A DNA stretch of 64,000 nt from assembly GCA_030684555.1 (NCBI GenBank), contig JAUXVN010000043.1, positions 22,628 through 86,627 on the forward strand, in the 5' to 3' direction. This DNA comes from Ignavibacteria bacterium (lineage in GTDB: Bacteria > Bacteroidota > Ignavibacteria > Ignavibacteriales > Ignavibacteriaceae). The notes below the pieces were generated by a model that saw only the letters and a program-made list of their open reading frames with translations, was not told where the DNA came from and did not search any database. Below, one piece after another: positions 53,696-63,987 of the stretch (the first letter of the stretch is position 1; every line of letters begins with the position of its first letter). A program made the translations under genes and the position numbers.

Positions 53696-54721
53696 ATGTC
53701 CAAACTTCGATTTATGACTCTCGAGCGTCATATCATTGAGGAAGAAAGGAAACACCCCGAGGCAACAGGGGAATTATCCCGGCTTCTTTCTGATTTGTCG
53801 ATAGCTGCAAAAGTAATTTCCCTCGAAGTAAATAAAGCCGGTCTTGTTGATATACTTGGACTTACAGGCGATCAAAATATTCACGGAGAAAATGTTAAGA
53901 AGCTTGATATGTATGCCCATGATATGCTTTTTAGGGCAATGGATCATGGCGGACATTTATGCGTTATGGCATCAGAAGAGGAAGAAAATATTATTCATAT
54001 TCCTTCACATCACAGACTCGGGAAATATGTCTTGTTATTTGATCCGCTTGACGGATCATCAAATATTGATGCTAACGTAAGCATCGGAACAATTTTTTCG
54101 ATATATAAAAGAATTACTCCCGATAACACGCCGGGCACGCTTGAGGATTGCCTACAAGCCGGAATGCATCAAGTGGCTGCAGGTTATGTTGTTTATGGTT
54201 CTTCAACAGTTTTAACTTATACTGCGGGAAATGGGGCACACAACTTTACTCTTGAACCATCAATTGGTGAATTTTTACTTTCACATGAGAATATTAAAAT
54301 TCCTGCTAAAGGAAAAATCTACAGCATTAACGAAGGGAATTATAAATACTGGCATCCGGGACTTAAAAAATATATCAAATATCTTCAGGAAGAAGATACA
54401 GCTACTGATCGTCCATATTCAACCCGGTATATTGGTTCAATGGTTGCAGATATTCACAGAACATTACTATATGGCGGAATATTTATGTATCCCGCTGATT
54501 CAAGAAGCCCTAACGGAAAACTTCGATTAATGTATGAATGTAATCCGGTTGCAATGATTATTGAAGCGGCGGGGGGAAGAGCAACAGACGGGAAAAAGAG
54601 ATTGCTTGAAATTGAGCCGTTCGAGCTACATCAAAGAGTTCCGATTTTTGCCGGAAGTCCCGAAGATGTACTTTTAGTTGAAGAGTTTATGCGTAAAGAA
54701 GAAGAATTTTTTAGGAGATAA
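53696..54721 (+). CDS. fbp: Class 1 fructose-1,6-bisphosphatase
   Basis: Gluconeogenic enzyme hydrolysing fructose 1,6-bisphosphate to fructose 6-phosphate. The 341 residues contain the metal-binding DPLDGSSNIDANVSIGTIF block (about 119-137), SEEEENI at about 97, the substrate-binding RYIGSMVADIHRTLLYGGIFMYP region (about 243-265) and CNPVAMIIEAAGGRA near 280. An AGGAGG ribosome-binding site lies 6 bases before the ATG. A -7-like TATATTTG is at 53622-53629 without a good upstream element. Confidence 0.97.
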   Translation: MSKLRFMTLERHIIEEERKHPEATGELSRLLSDLSIAAKVISLEVNKAGLVDILGLTGDQNIHGENVKKLDMYAHDMLFRAMDHGGHLCVMASEEEENIIHIPSHHRLGKYVLLFDPLDGSSNIDANVSIGTIFSIYKRITPDNTPGTLEDCLQAGMHQVAAGYVVYGSSTVLTYTAGNGAHNFTLEPSIGEFLLSHENIKIPAKGKIYSINEGNYKYWHPGLKKYIKYLQEEDTATDRPYSTRYIGSMVADIHRTLLYGGIFMYPADSRSPNGKLRLMYECNPVAMIIEAAGGRATDGKKRLLEIEPFELHQRVPIFAGSPEDVLLVEEFMRKEEEFFRR

Positions 54722-54941
54722 TCCATTTTATTTGGGGCGGTCTAAAAAGTTCTTTTTTCATTAACCAACAGTTTCAGAGGCTGTGTGAAAATTATTAGTC
54801 GGGTAGTGCAATCTCCTTTTTGTCCTTCGTTAAAGTTGTGTTGAGGTAAGCTATTCCGGCATCTAATGAATCAAGTATAAATAAACAGATGCCGATATTT
54901 CGGTAAATAATTACAAAAACACAAAGTATTTTACACACTCA

Positions 54942-57900
54942 ATGTCAATGAACATAAACACTAATTCATATATTTCTTTATTTTGCAGGAATTCTATTCT
55001 CCTTGTGATAACAATTTGTGGGCTTACTCTCAGCAGAATAATTGCACAGCCAAAAAATATAAAGTTCGATCAGATAGGCTTGGAGCAAGGCCTTTCACAA
55101 TCGACCGTAAATGCAATTGTGCAGGATGCCCAGGGGTTTATGTGGTTTGGTACTCAGGATGGGCTGAATAGGTATGATGGTTATTCTTTTAAAGTTTTCA
55201 AGCACGACCCGAAAGATTCAAACTCTATCTCAGACGACAGGATTAATTGTTTACTAAGCGACTCAAAAGGTGATTTGTGGATAGGTACAGAAAGCCGTGG
55301 TGTTGACAGATATGTCCTTGAAGAGGGTAAGTTCTATCATTATTCGCACGAAGAGAATGATTCTCTTACAATAAGCAATAATACTATTACTTCACTCTTT
55401 GAAGATTCCGGTGGGAATATTTGGATAGGTACTAATTCCGGACTAAACCGTTACAACCGGAAGAACAATACTTTTAGACATTTCTTTTTTGATATGAAAA
55501 ATTCTTTAAGCTTAAATGGGAATTCAATAACAGCTATATGTGAAGACAATGATAATAATATATGGGTTGGCACCTATAAAGGATTATTTAGGCATAATTT
55601 GAAGATTAACTCTGGTTTTATGAGGGATAACGAATTTAATACTAATCCTGCAACCTTATATGGCGATAATGTCACATCGTTGTACACAGATCGAACCGGT
55701 TCATTATGGGTTGGAACGTATGACCAATTTTTGAAGCGATATGATAAAAACACTAATTCTTTTTATAGTTATATAAATACCATTAAGAATGTCAAAACAA
55801 TTCATGAAGGATCGGAAAACTATCTGTGGTTCGGGTCAGTCAATATGGGTTTGAGAATACTAGATACAAGGACAAATAATATTCCACAGATTCAAGCTAT
55901 TCAAAATGATCCTGTTAATGCTCTATATGAGGATAGATTCGGGCTGCTATGGGTAGGAACAAGTTTCCATGGTGTTTATGTTTATAACCGGAATAAAAAC
56001 CGATTCAAACATTATCTTGATGATCCTTATAATCCTAATGTAGTAATGACAATTTGCGAGGATCGGGGTGGTGGACTTTGGGTGGGAACTTACGGAAATG
56101 GATTAAAATATTTCGATAGAAAAAGGGACAGCGTTGTAACCTATAGATACAATCCAAAAGATCCTAAAAGTATTAGTAGTGATAAAATTTTTACGCTCTG
56201 TATTACATCAGATGGAATACTCTGGATAGGAACAATCGGAGGGGGTCTTAATTATTTTGATAAATCAACAGGTATATTCAAACGATATAAACAACATTCT
56301 CCGGTTGATTCAAAAGGATTGAGTAATAATGATATAACAGCTTTGTATGAAACCATTGATGGAAATTTATTAATCGGCAACGTAACAGGTGGAATTGACA
56401 TTTTAAATAGAAAGACAAAAACATTCAGACATTACTATCACGAAGAACAAATCCCTAATACTATTGGGGCTGGAAGATCGGTAACGGTAATCCGTGAAGA
56501 TGAAAATGGTACAATATGGGCAGGAACTCTCAATGGTTTAAGACAATTCGACCCGGAATTAAATTCGTTTGTAAATTATAACCTGAAACAAAAATTTGGA
56601 AAACAAAACACAGAAAATGAGAGTGTTACAAGTCTGCTGTTTACCGGAAGTACCATTTGGGTTGGAACATCACGGAATGGATTATTAAAATTTAACCCTG
56701 AATCAAATTCATTAATCTCATACACTGCTAATGACGGATTACCCGATAATGTAGTCTTGGGTATTTTGTCAGACTATTCAGGCAATTTATGGTTAAGCAC
56801 TAACAAAGGTATATCTAAATTTAATCCCAAAACTGAAATATTTAAAAATTATGATGTAAGTGACGGTTTGCAGGCGAAGGAATTTAATCAAGGCGCCTAT
56901 TTTGAAAGTTTAACCGGGGAAATGTTTTTTGGAGGAGTGAACGGATTTAATGCCTTTTTCCCTGACGAAATTGAAGATAACAAGTTTATTCCTCCTGTTT
57001 ATCTTACAACATTTACAGTTTTTAATGAAACCCTGCCTTTGCCCGATCCAATCCCGGATAATTTTACTATAGAACTTTCTTATTCTCAAAATTTCTTTTC
57101 ATTTGAGTTCGTTGCTTTAAGCTACACGTCACCCGAAAAAAATCATTACGCATATATGCTGGAAGGTTTCGATAGTGATTGGCATAATGTGTCAGCGCAG
57201 CAGCGTTACGCAAGTTACTCAAACCTCGATCCCGGGGAATATTTATTAAAAGTTAAAGGTTCTAATAATGATGGTCTCTGGAATGAAACCGGGACATCAG
57301 TTATTATAATTGTTACACCGCCTTTCTGGATGACCTGGTGGTTCCGCAGTTTAGGCATTTCTTTAGTATTATCCATCGTTCTATTCTTTTACAAACGAAG
57401 GATTAAAACTTTGAAAAGAGAAAAGATATTACAACAGGAGATATCTCACCGTTTAATTGAAAAACAGGAAGAAGAAAGGAGCAGGATTGCCCTTGAGATG
57501 CATGATAGTCTTGGTCAGGATTTGCTTTTTATTAAGAACCGGGCAAGTTCAATAATAAAAAAAAACTTTAATATTCAAATGGCGACCGAAAATTTTAACC
57601 AAATTTCTTCTTATGCTTCCAGGGTATTAAATATCGTGCGCGAAATTTCTCATAATCTCAGACCCCCTGAACTTGATCAGCTTGGTTTGACAGAAACAAT
57701 TCGTTCTATCCTGCTGACAGCAAGAGAATCCACTACAATAGAAATAAATGGCGAAGTAGAGAGTATTGATGGATTGATTCCGCATAAACTGGAGATCAAT
57801 CTTGTTCGAATTCTCCAGGAAGCGCTAAGTAATATTCTCAAACATTCAGGTGCTGCTAAATGTGAAATAATTGTTAGAGCTCCAGGCAACCATGTTGTTC

Positions 57901-58091
57901 TTAGCATAAGCGATAATGGAAAAGGATTTAATCTTAATGATACTCAAGACGTTAAAGCAAAATCCGGTCTTGGATTAACCGGAATGAAGGAACGTGTTAG
58001 AATTCTGGGCGGAACTTTTGAAATAGATTCAACAGTTGGAAAAGGTACAAGAATTAAAATCCAGATACCGGTAGGGAAAATGAATGATTAA
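54942..58091 (+). CDS. Two-component propeller sensor histidine kinase (HisKA_3)
   Basis: A 1049-residue membrane sensor with a signal or anchor segment (about 12-35), then about 14 two-component-propeller repeats (about 40-690, units like DAQGFMWFGTQDGLNRYDG) forming two seven-bladed propellers. Next come a Y_Y_Y domain (about 700-790), one transmembrane helix (about 796-815), a HisKA_3 dimerisation helix with RIALEMHDSLGQDLL (histidine at residue 854) and an HATPase domain (ILQEALSNILKHS, DNGKGF, GLGLTGMKERV). The architecture resembles Bacteroidota glycan sensors, but it signals to the separate NarL-type regulator downstream. The ligand is unknown. Confidence 0.92.
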   Translation: MSMNINTNSYISLFCRNSILLVITICGLTLSRIIAQPKNIKFDQIGLEQGLSQSTVNAIVQDAQGFMWFGTQDGLNRYDGYSFKVFKHDPKDSNSISDDRINCLLSDSKGDLWIGTESRGVDRYVLEEGKFYHYSHEENDSLTISNNTITSLFEDSGGNIWIGTNSGLNRYNRKNNTFRHFFFDMKNSLSLNGNSITAICEDNDNNIWVGTYKGLFRHNLKINSGFMRDNEFNTNPATLYGDNVTSLYTDRTGSLWVGTYDQFLKRYDKNTNSFYSYINTIKNVKTIHEGSENYLWFGSVNMGLRILDTRTNNIPQIQAIQNDPVNALYEDRFGLLWVGTSFHGVYVYNRNKNRFKHYLDDPYNPNVVMTICEDRGGGLWVGTYGNGLKYFDRKRDSVVTYRYNPKDPKSISSDKIFTLCITSDGILWIGTIGGGLNYFDKSTGIFKRYKQHSPVDSKGLSNNDITALYETIDGNLLIGNVTGGIDILNRKTKTFRHYYHEEQIPNTIGAGRSVTVIREDENGTIWAGTLNGLRQFDPELNSFVNYNLKQKFGKQNTENESVTSLLFTGSTIWVGTSRNGLLKFNPESNSLISYTANDGLPDNVVLGILSDYSGNLWLSTNKGISKFNPKTEIFKNYDVSDGLQAKEFNQGAYFESLTGEMFFGGVNGFNAFFPDEIEDNKFIPPVYLTTFTVFNETLPLPDPIPDNFTIELSYSQNFFSFEFVALSYTSPEKNHYAYMLEGFDSDWHNVSAQQRYASYSNLDPGEYLLKVKGSNNDGLWNETGTSVIIIVTPPFWMTWWFRSLGISLVLSIVLFFYKRRIKTLKREKILQQEISHRLIEKQEEERSRIALEMHDSLGQDLLFIKNRASSIIKKNFNIQMATENFNQISSYASRVLNIVREISHNLRPPELDQLGLTETIRSILLTARESTTIEINGEVESIDGLIPHKLEINLVRILQEALSNILKHSGAAKCEIIVRAPGNHVVLSISDNGKGFNLNDTQDVKAKSGLGLTGMKERVRILGGTFEIDSTVGKGTRIKIQIPVGKMND

Positions 58092-58211
58092 GTGTATGAT
58101 TGATAATTATTTTAAAAAGAATAAAATAAAAGTTAACATAAAGAAAAATAAGAGTTGGACTCTTTTACGTTTAAATGAATTATTTTGAATTGTCAAATCC
58201 GGAGCCGGGTT

Positions 58212-59543
58212 GTGAAACTTAAAGAATCTGAAACCATTGAATTCAAAAAATCCGTTGCAGAGTTGAATGATGCTGTAAGATCAATATCAGCTATTCTTAA
58301 CAAACATCAAAAGGGCGAGCTTTTCTTTGGTTTGAAAAATGACGGTTTGCCGGTTAAAAATTTAATCTCAGAAAAGACTCTTCGTGATATTTCGCAAACT
58401 ATAACGGATAAAATTGAACCCAGAATCTACCCAATAATAGTTACTTCAAAAATAAAAAACATAGAAGTTATCAAGGTTGGTTTTGAAGGAACACAAATAC
58501 CTTACTCAGCAGGAGGCAAATATTTTATAAGAGTGGCAGATGAAGATAAACAAATGACCGCTGCCGAACTTAAGAGGTTAATTCTAAACAACAATAAGCT
58601 TCATTGGGATTCAGGTATTCATAAAGCTGCTGTGCTTAAAGATATTGACACACGTAAGGTCAAAGATTTTTGTCGTCTTGCGGAAATTAGTTATACAAAC
58701 CTTACGGACGTTCTTGACTCAATAAATCTTATTCACAATAAAAAACTTACTAATGCTGCAGTAATCCTTTTTGCGAAAAACCCTTACAGATTTTTCTTTA
58801 ATGCTAAGATGATATGCGCTGTTTTTGCAAGTAATAATACAGCCGTCATTCTCGATCAAAAAGAATTTGCCGGTGATTTGTTTTCTTTGATTAAAGAAGC
58901 TGAACTGTATATCCTAAAAAACATTCATATTGGAATGGAAGTTCATGGGTTATATAGAAAAGATATTCCTGAAATCAATCAGGAAGCCCTCCGGGAAGCA
59001 ATCGTCAATGCTTTTATTCATAGAGATTATTATGATCCTGATTTTGTATCGGTAGGAATTTTTGAGAATAGAGTCGAAATTAGAAACCCGGGCGGTTTAT
59101 ATGGAGGCTTAAAAATTCAAGACATTATAAAACGTCATATCTCAAAAAGAAGGAATGAACTTATTGCCGATGTTTTCAGTCGCGCTCATTTTGTTGAACG
59201 TAAAGGAAGAGGAATTTCATTAATCCTCACGAGGGAACCATCTACTACTTTCGAGGAAATCGGGGAACTATTCATTACAACTTTTGAACGAAAAACCTCT
59301 CTTGTAAAACGGGGGTTGGGTGATAGGTTGGGTGATAAGTTGGGTTATAGGTTGTCTGATATTCAAAAGAAAATAATTGATTTAATTATCGAATCACCGC
59401 AAATATCAATTACACAATTACATCAAAAGATAGGCGTTTCAACAACTGCAATTGAAAATAACTTAAAAAAATTAAAAAATATAAACATAATTGAAAGAGT
59501 AGGAAAAGCTAAAACCGGATTTTGGAAAGTCAAAGCTGATTAA
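58212..59543 (+). CDS. AlbA_2 (Schlafen-like) DNA-binding / RecG-like regulator
   Basis: About 443 residues from GTG at 58212, seven bases after GGAG. An N-terminal AlbA_2 domain (KLKESETIEFKKS to about 120) is followed by an HATPase-like region with EALREAIVNAFIHRDY and VGIFENRVEIRNPGGLYGG, typical of the RecG-like putative transcriptional regulators. A linker made of four 4-residue repeats (RLGD, RLGD, KLGY, RLSD) leads to a C-terminal winged helix (SITQLHQKIGVSTTAIENNLKKLKNINIIERVG). It sits between the sensor kinase and its response regulator, so it may have inserted there or take part in the same response. Confidence 0.85.
   Translation: MKLKESETIEFKKSVAELNDAVRSISAILNKHQKGELFFGLKNDGLPVKNLISEKTLRDISQTITDKIEPRIYPIIVTSKIKNIEVIKVGFEGTQIPYSAGGKYFIRVADEDKQMTAAELKRLILNNNKLHWDSGIHKAAVLKDIDTRKVKDFCRLAEISYTNLTDVLDSINLIHNKKLTNAAVILFAKNPYRFFFNAKMICAVFASNNTAVILDQKEFAGDLFSLIKEAELYILKNIHIGMEVHGLYRKDIPEINQEALREAIVNAFIHRDYYDPDFVSVGIFENRVEIRNPGGLYGGLKIQDIIKRHISKRRNELIADVFSRAHFVERKGRGISLILTREPSTTFEEIGELFITTFERKTSLVKRGLGDRLGDKLGYRLSDIQKKIIDLIIESPQISITQLHQKIGVSTTAIENNLKKLKNINIIERVGKAKTGFWKVKAD
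59314..59361 (+). repeat. Four 12-base tandem repeats inside the AlbA_2 gene
   Basis: GGTTGGGTGATA twice exactly, then AGTTGGGTTATA and GGTTGTCTGATA. The units are in frame, so copy-number change would lengthen the interdomain linker by 4 residues without a frameshift. Confidence 0.85.
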
Positions 59544-59585
59544 GATAATTTGTTAATCGTTATTGAGAACTAATCTGATAGTAAA

Positions 59586-60251
59586 ATGGAACAAGTTGGT
59601 AAACAAAAAATAACAATCATTATTGCTGATGATCACCCGCTTCTGCGTAGAGGAGTTAGAGAGCTTATTGAAGCAGAGGGTATATGGAATGTTGTCGGGG
59701 AGGCAAGCGATGGTGAAAAAGCTCTTGAATTAGCAAGAAAATTCCCTGCTGCTATACTTATTATTGATATAATGATGCCGAAGATGAATGGATTTGAAGT
59801 TGTTAAAGCAATACGCGAAAACAAGCTTCCAAATAATATTATTATCCTGTCAATGCACAATAAAGAAAGTTTCTTTGATCGTGCTATGGACCTGGGAATT
59901 CTGGGTTATGTAATAAAAGACTCTGCAGATACAGAAATAATTGATGCAATTAAAAATGTATCAGCAGGAAAATATTATCTTAGTCCCTCTATTTCAGGTT
60001 TTGCTGTTAAGCGTGGTCAGTATATTACTTCCGGCTCAGATGATGTTATTGGAATTTCCAGACTTACTGTTACTGAAAGAAAAATATTAAAAATGATTTC
60101 TGAGAACATGACCACTAAAGATATTGCCAATAAATTATTCATAAGCATTCATACTGTGGAGAGACACCGGGCAAATACCTGCCAGCGGCTCAATCTTCAT
60201 GGTACAAATTCACTTCTCCGGTTTGCCCTGGAAAATAAAGATATTCTCTAA
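59586..60251 (+). CDS. NarL/LuxR-family response regulator
   Basis: A 221-residue regulator with a receiver domain (about 10-130: acidic IIADDHPLLRRG, phosphoacceptor aspartate about residue 60 in LIIDIMMPKMNGF, lysine in YVIKDSA) and a C-terminal LuxR-type HTH (LTVTERKILKMISENMTTKDIANKLFISIHTVERHRANTCQRL, about 158-201). HisKA_3 kinases normally pair with this class, so it is the likely partner of the kinase at 54942. Confidence 0.93.
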   Translation: MEQVGKQKITIIIADDHPLLRRGVRELIEAEGIWNVVGEASDGEKALELARKFPAAILIIDIMMPKMNGFEVVKAIRENKLPNNIIILSMHNKESFFDRAMDLGILGYVIKDSADTEIIDAIKNVSAGKYYLSPSISGFAVKRGQYITSGSDDVIGISRLTVTERKILKMISENMTTKDIANKLFISIHTVERHRANTCQRLNLHGTNSLLRFALENKDIL

Positions 60252-60394
60252 TTAAATTCTTCTACATACTACTATGTAGAAAAATACATACTTTCCATTA
60301 TTCCATACAACTTCACTTACTTATATCTTTACGCTACAAATGAAACATAACTATCAGTTGAAACATAACTATCAGTAACAAAATATTATTGAAG

Positions 60395-60733
60395 ATGAAA
60401 TACATGATCGTTGATGACAATCCTGCTATGCTGAAACTTATCAGGCAGGAAGTCTGTTCAGAAGAGGACACAATTGTAGAATGTTCAGATGGGGAAGATG
60501 CACTAACTGCATACTCCAAGCATTTACCCGATTTTGTATTAATGGATGTTAAGATGAATAAAGTAAATGGAATTACAGCAACAAAGATGATCATAGATAA
60601 ATTTCCGGATGCACGGATTATTATTCTAACAAATTACAATACAACTATCTTCCGGATTACTGCTAAAAAAGCTGGTGCAGTAGCATTTGTTTCAAAAGAA
60701 AATCTTTTTGAAGTAAAGGATTATCTGAGATAA
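60395..60733 (+). CDS. Single-domain response regulator
   Basis: A 112-residue stand-alone receiver: MIVDDNPAMLKLIRQEV, phosphoacceptor aspartate in FVLMDVKMNKVNGI (about residue 51), threonine in IIILTNYNT and lysine in AFVSKENLFEV. There is no output domain, so it must act by protein contact. Start ATG 60395. The tandem repeat GAAACATAACTATCAGT lies just upstream (60340-60376). Confidence 0.9.
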   Translation: MKYMIVDDNPAMLKLIRQEVCSEEDTIVECSDGEDALTAYSKHLPDFVLMDVKMNKVNGITATKMIIDKFPDARIIILTNYNTTIFRITAKKAGAVAFVSKENLFEVKDYLR

Positions 60734-60794
60734 GAATCGCGATAGATATTAATTAATAAATGTAAGTAAACTCAAAAGAAGGAGAAAAATTCTT

Positions 60795-63545
60795 ATGAAA
60801 AACATTTCTTTACTTTCTTATTTCTTGATTGTTACACTCTTGTTTTCGTCAAAAGTAATTCTTGCTCAATGGAATCATACAGGACCCAAGGGAGGCGAAA
60901 TAGGAGCTTTTTGTGTCAGCGGTATTAACCTCTTTGCCGCACCGTGGAGTGGCGGTATCTATCGTTCTACAGATAATGGCACAAGTTGGAACGAGGTAAA
61001 CAATGGTTTGACAGAAATTAACATTACAGTAACAGCACTCGGTGCCGATGGATCGAACATCTATGCAGGGACGGGGGGTAATGGAGTGTTTCTTTCTACC
61101 AATTTTGGTGATAGCTGGGTAGAAATTAATAATAGTTCAACCGCCACTACTAATGTACATGCTTTTGTTAAAAGCGGAACAAGTTTATTTATGGGAAGTC
61201 AGGGTGGCGGTGTGCATCGAACAACCGATAATGGAGCGAGCTGGGAACAGGTGAATAACGGTTTACTTTCATTGGATGTCCGCGATCTTGCTGCGATGGA
61301 TACAGTTATATTTGCTGCAACCTGGGGAGGAAATAAAGTATTTAAATCTATTAATAATGGGGTAAACTGGACACAATGCAATACTGCAATTATTCCTCCC
61401 ACTCTCGATGATCCTTGTATTGCTGTCAGTGGAAATAATGTATTTTTAGGAGATTATGGTCATGGTGTTTTCCTTTCAACCGATAGTGGAGATAACTGGG
61501 TAGAAGTTAATAATGGAATCCCGGCAAATGCTACTATACGAGAAATTGCCGTCAAAGATTCAAATGTATTTGCAGCAACCAGAGGAGGAGGAGTATTTCT
61601 GACAACAAATAATGGTACAAGCTGGAACACTGTAAATATTGGGCTTACCACTAACCTGATTGAGTCAATAATTATAAATACGAATCAAGATTTATTTGCA
61701 GGGACTTTTACAAAAGGTGTTTTTCGATCGACCGACAATGGTGCAAATTGGTTTGAATCAAATACTAATTTAAATGCAAACACAATTGCCGCATATACAA
61801 CTATAACAAATGGTGCAGGCGGACATTATTTGTTAGCCGGAACCTCGAATGGAGTGTATATGTCAACTGATGACGGGATAGTGTGGAACTTTTTAGGATT
61901 GGATGATAAATGGGTTACCGGTTTAGCTGTACTTGATTCAAATATTTTTGCAAGCACTATGGGGACAGGTGTTTTTCGTTCGACTGATGGTGGTGCGAGC
62001 TGGACGCCCAGCGGATTAGCGAATAGACTGCTTCAAACTATTTACACTAATGGAACGGATCTTTTTGCTGGTATTGCCTTTTATGGTGGTGCTCAAAGAT
62101 CTACAAACAGAGGGACTACCTGGGCTTCAATACCCGGATTAGCATCTAAATGGGTGATGAGTTTTACAGAAAACGAGAATTATATGTTTGCCGGTGCAAT
62201 GTTCGGGGGCGCTTATCGCTCCAGCAACGGTGGAGGTTCCTTTACAACAATAAATAACGGGTTGAGTAATAATAACGTTAGTACACTTGCAGTGATGGAC
62301 AGCAGTATTTTTGCAGGGACAGGTGATGCTAATGGAGTTTCGGCAGCTGGCGTTTTTCGCTCCAACAACAATGGCGATAGTTGGACACAAATCAATAATG
62401 GCTTACCACCCACTCTAATGGTTTGGTCTCTTGCTGTTACAGGTAACAATATTTTTGCTTCTTCTTCTTCAAGTGGGCAGAATAAAGTCGCCGACGTGTA
62501 TCTCTCAACAGATAGAGGTGAAAACTGGTCATCGGTAAGTACAGGTTTAATAAGCAATTATATTCAAGCCGTATTCATACATAATACAAATATTTTTGCA
62601 GGTACATTAGGAAGTAGTACCTGGTGGAGACCATTGTCAGAAATGATTCCAGGGTTACTTCCCTTCGTACCGACAAATCTTACAGCGCTTGCAGATACTT
62701 TCTCTGTAAACCTTAACTGGACAGATAATTCCGACAATGAATTAGGCTTTAAGATTGAAAGAAAAGATGATTCGCTACACATTGCTGCGCCCTGGATTTT
62801 AATTGATTCGGTCGGCGCTAATGTTACAGCTTATACTGATATCGGGTTGACACCTTATACAACTTATTCATATAGGATATATGCATTTAATGAATTCGGC
62901 AGTTCACCAATGAGCGATTCAATAGGAACTGTAACTATTATCCCTGTTGAGCTCACCTCATTTACAGCAAGCATCTCTAAAAACAATGTTATTCTTAATT
63001 GGACAACTGCAACGGAAGTTAATAATCAGGGATTTGAGATACAAAGATTACAATCCGCCAAAGGCGGAGAAAAATTACAAGATTGGGAAAAGGTTTGTTA
63101 TGTTGCAGGAAATGGAACAACAACAGATCCTAAATCATATTCATTTACAGATAACAAAATTGAAACCGGTACATATTCATACCGGTTGAAGCAAATTGAT
63201 TTTGACGGCACATATTCTTACTCAAAGATTATTGAAGTAGAGGTCGATTTAGCTCCGAAAGAATTTGCTCTTTACCAGAATTATCCTAATCCGTTCAATC
63301 CATCTACAATAATTAAATACTCACTTCCTTTTAAAAGCAGTGTAAAGGTAGAAGTATTCAATATGCTTGGCGAATCGGCCGGTGTATTGATAAACAGTGT
63401 ACAAGAAACAGGCTATTATGAAGTAAACTGGAATGCTGGAAACCTTGCCTCCGGAATTTATTTCTACAGACTGGAAGCTAAATCACTGGATGCCCCGGCA
63501 GAAAATAATTTCTTTTCAACCAAAAAGATGATATTGTTAAGGTAG
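60795..63545 (+). CDS. Secreted BNR/YCF48-type propeller protein with FN3 and T9SS sorting domain
   Basis: A 916-residue protein with a signal peptide (about 1-24), then about 13 repeats of 40-45 residues of the type (I)YAGTGGNGVFLSTNFGDSW (about 30-620), i.e. sialidase/photosystem-stability-like propeller blades. A fibronectin III domain (about 622-712) and a linker with FEIQRLQ follow, then a type A T9SS sorting domain (about 830-916, NYPNPFNPSTIIKYSLP and SGIYFYRLEA). It should be exported through the type IX system to the surface. No catalytic residues are recognised; the repeats suggest binding. An AAGGAG site precedes the ATG. Confidence 0.9.
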   Translation: MKNISLLSYFLIVTLLFSSKVILAQWNHTGPKGGEIGAFCVSGINLFAAPWSGGIYRSTDNGTSWNEVNNGLTEINITVTALGADGSNIYAGTGGNGVFLSTNFGDSWVEINNSSTATTNVHAFVKSGTSLFMGSQGGGVHRTTDNGASWEQVNNGLLSLDVRDLAAMDTVIFAATWGGNKVFKSINNGVNWTQCNTAIIPPTLDDPCIAVSGNNVFLGDYGHGVFLSTDSGDNWVEVNNGIPANATIREIAVKDSNVFAATRGGGVFLTTNNGTSWNTVNIGLTTNLIESIIINTNQDLFAGTFTKGVFRSTDNGANWFESNTNLNANTIAAYTTITNGAGGHYLLAGTSNGVYMSTDDGIVWNFLGLDDKWVTGLAVLDSNIFASTMGTGVFRSTDGGASWTPSGLANRLLQTIYTNGTDLFAGIAFYGGAQRSTNRGTTWASIPGLASKWVMSFTENENYMFAGAMFGGAYRSSNGGGSFTTINNGLSNNNVSTLAVMDSSIFAGTGDANGVSAAGVFRSNNNGDSWTQINNGLPPTLMVWSLAVTGNNIFASSSSSGQNKVADVYLSTDRGENWSSVSTGLISNYIQAVFIHNTNIFAGTLGSSTWWRPLSEMIPGLLPFVPTNLTALADTFSVNLNWTDNSDNELGFKIERKDDSLHIAAPWILIDSVGANVTAYTDIGLTPYTTYSYRIYAFNEFGSSPMSDSIGTVTIIPVELTSFTASISKNNVILNWTTATEVNNQGFEIQRLQSAKGGEKLQDWEKVCYVAGNGTTTDPKSYSFTDNKIETGTYSYRLKQIDFDGTYSYSKIIEVEVDLAPKEFALYQNYPNPFNPSTIIKYSLPFKSSVKVEVFNMLGESAGVLINSVQETGYYEVNWNAGNLASGIYFYRLEAKSLDAPAENNFFSTKKMILLR

Positions 63546-63565
63546 AGCATCTGAATAAGTTAACC

Positions 63566-63593
63566 AAAAGCTGATCAGAGATGGTCAGCTTTT
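63566..63593 (+). terminator. Terminator after the T9SS propeller gene
   Basis: AAAAGCTGA (63566-63574) pairs with TCAGCTTTT (63585-63593) around an 10-base loop, followed by TTAAATTTT. Confidence 0.7.
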
Positions 63594-63670
63594 TAAATTT
63601 TAAATAATGAAGCCTCAAGTTTAATATAATTAGTCAATACCTGTATGAAAATATTAATCTACTGAAAATC

Positions 63671-63987
63671 ATAGCGCGGCAAGCCGTCCTTTAGCTTACG
63701 GATAAAAAATATCTTGACACAAAAAGCAAAAATATTATTTCCAATACTATTGGAGTTTTCTGTTTGTAACGTGAATAACAAAGAATTATTTTAGCTCCGT
63801 AGGAGCGGTCTGTTGCTTCTTTAAACACATGAAAATTTACAATTGCATCCTTTACATGTCGCTCCTACGGAGCTTATTTGTGTGGGGTGTATCTATTTCT
63901 ACCAACAGTTCGTTCCTACGGAACTGAATACTGGTTTATATAATACCGCTATTGTCATTTTCTTTTTAACTCCATAGCGCGGCAAGG
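63671..63987. repeat. Repeat-rich intergenic end of window
   Basis: ATAGCGCGGCAAG occurs as a direct repeat at 63671-63683 and again at 63974-63986. Between them, AGCTCCGTAGGAGCG (63793-63807) and CGCTCCTACGGAGCT (63860-63874) are exact inverted copies 52 bases apart. A third, diverged copy, CGTTCCTACGGAACT, is at 63911-63925. Each copy is itself nearly palindromic. No coding frame of note in 63546-64000. Confidence 0.7.

Noticed and set aside
54722..54941. Possible insertion-sequence remnant between fbp and the propeller kinase
   Set aside because: The GGCGGTCTAAAAAG stretch resembles some IS ends, but no partner repeat or transposase fragment could be found.
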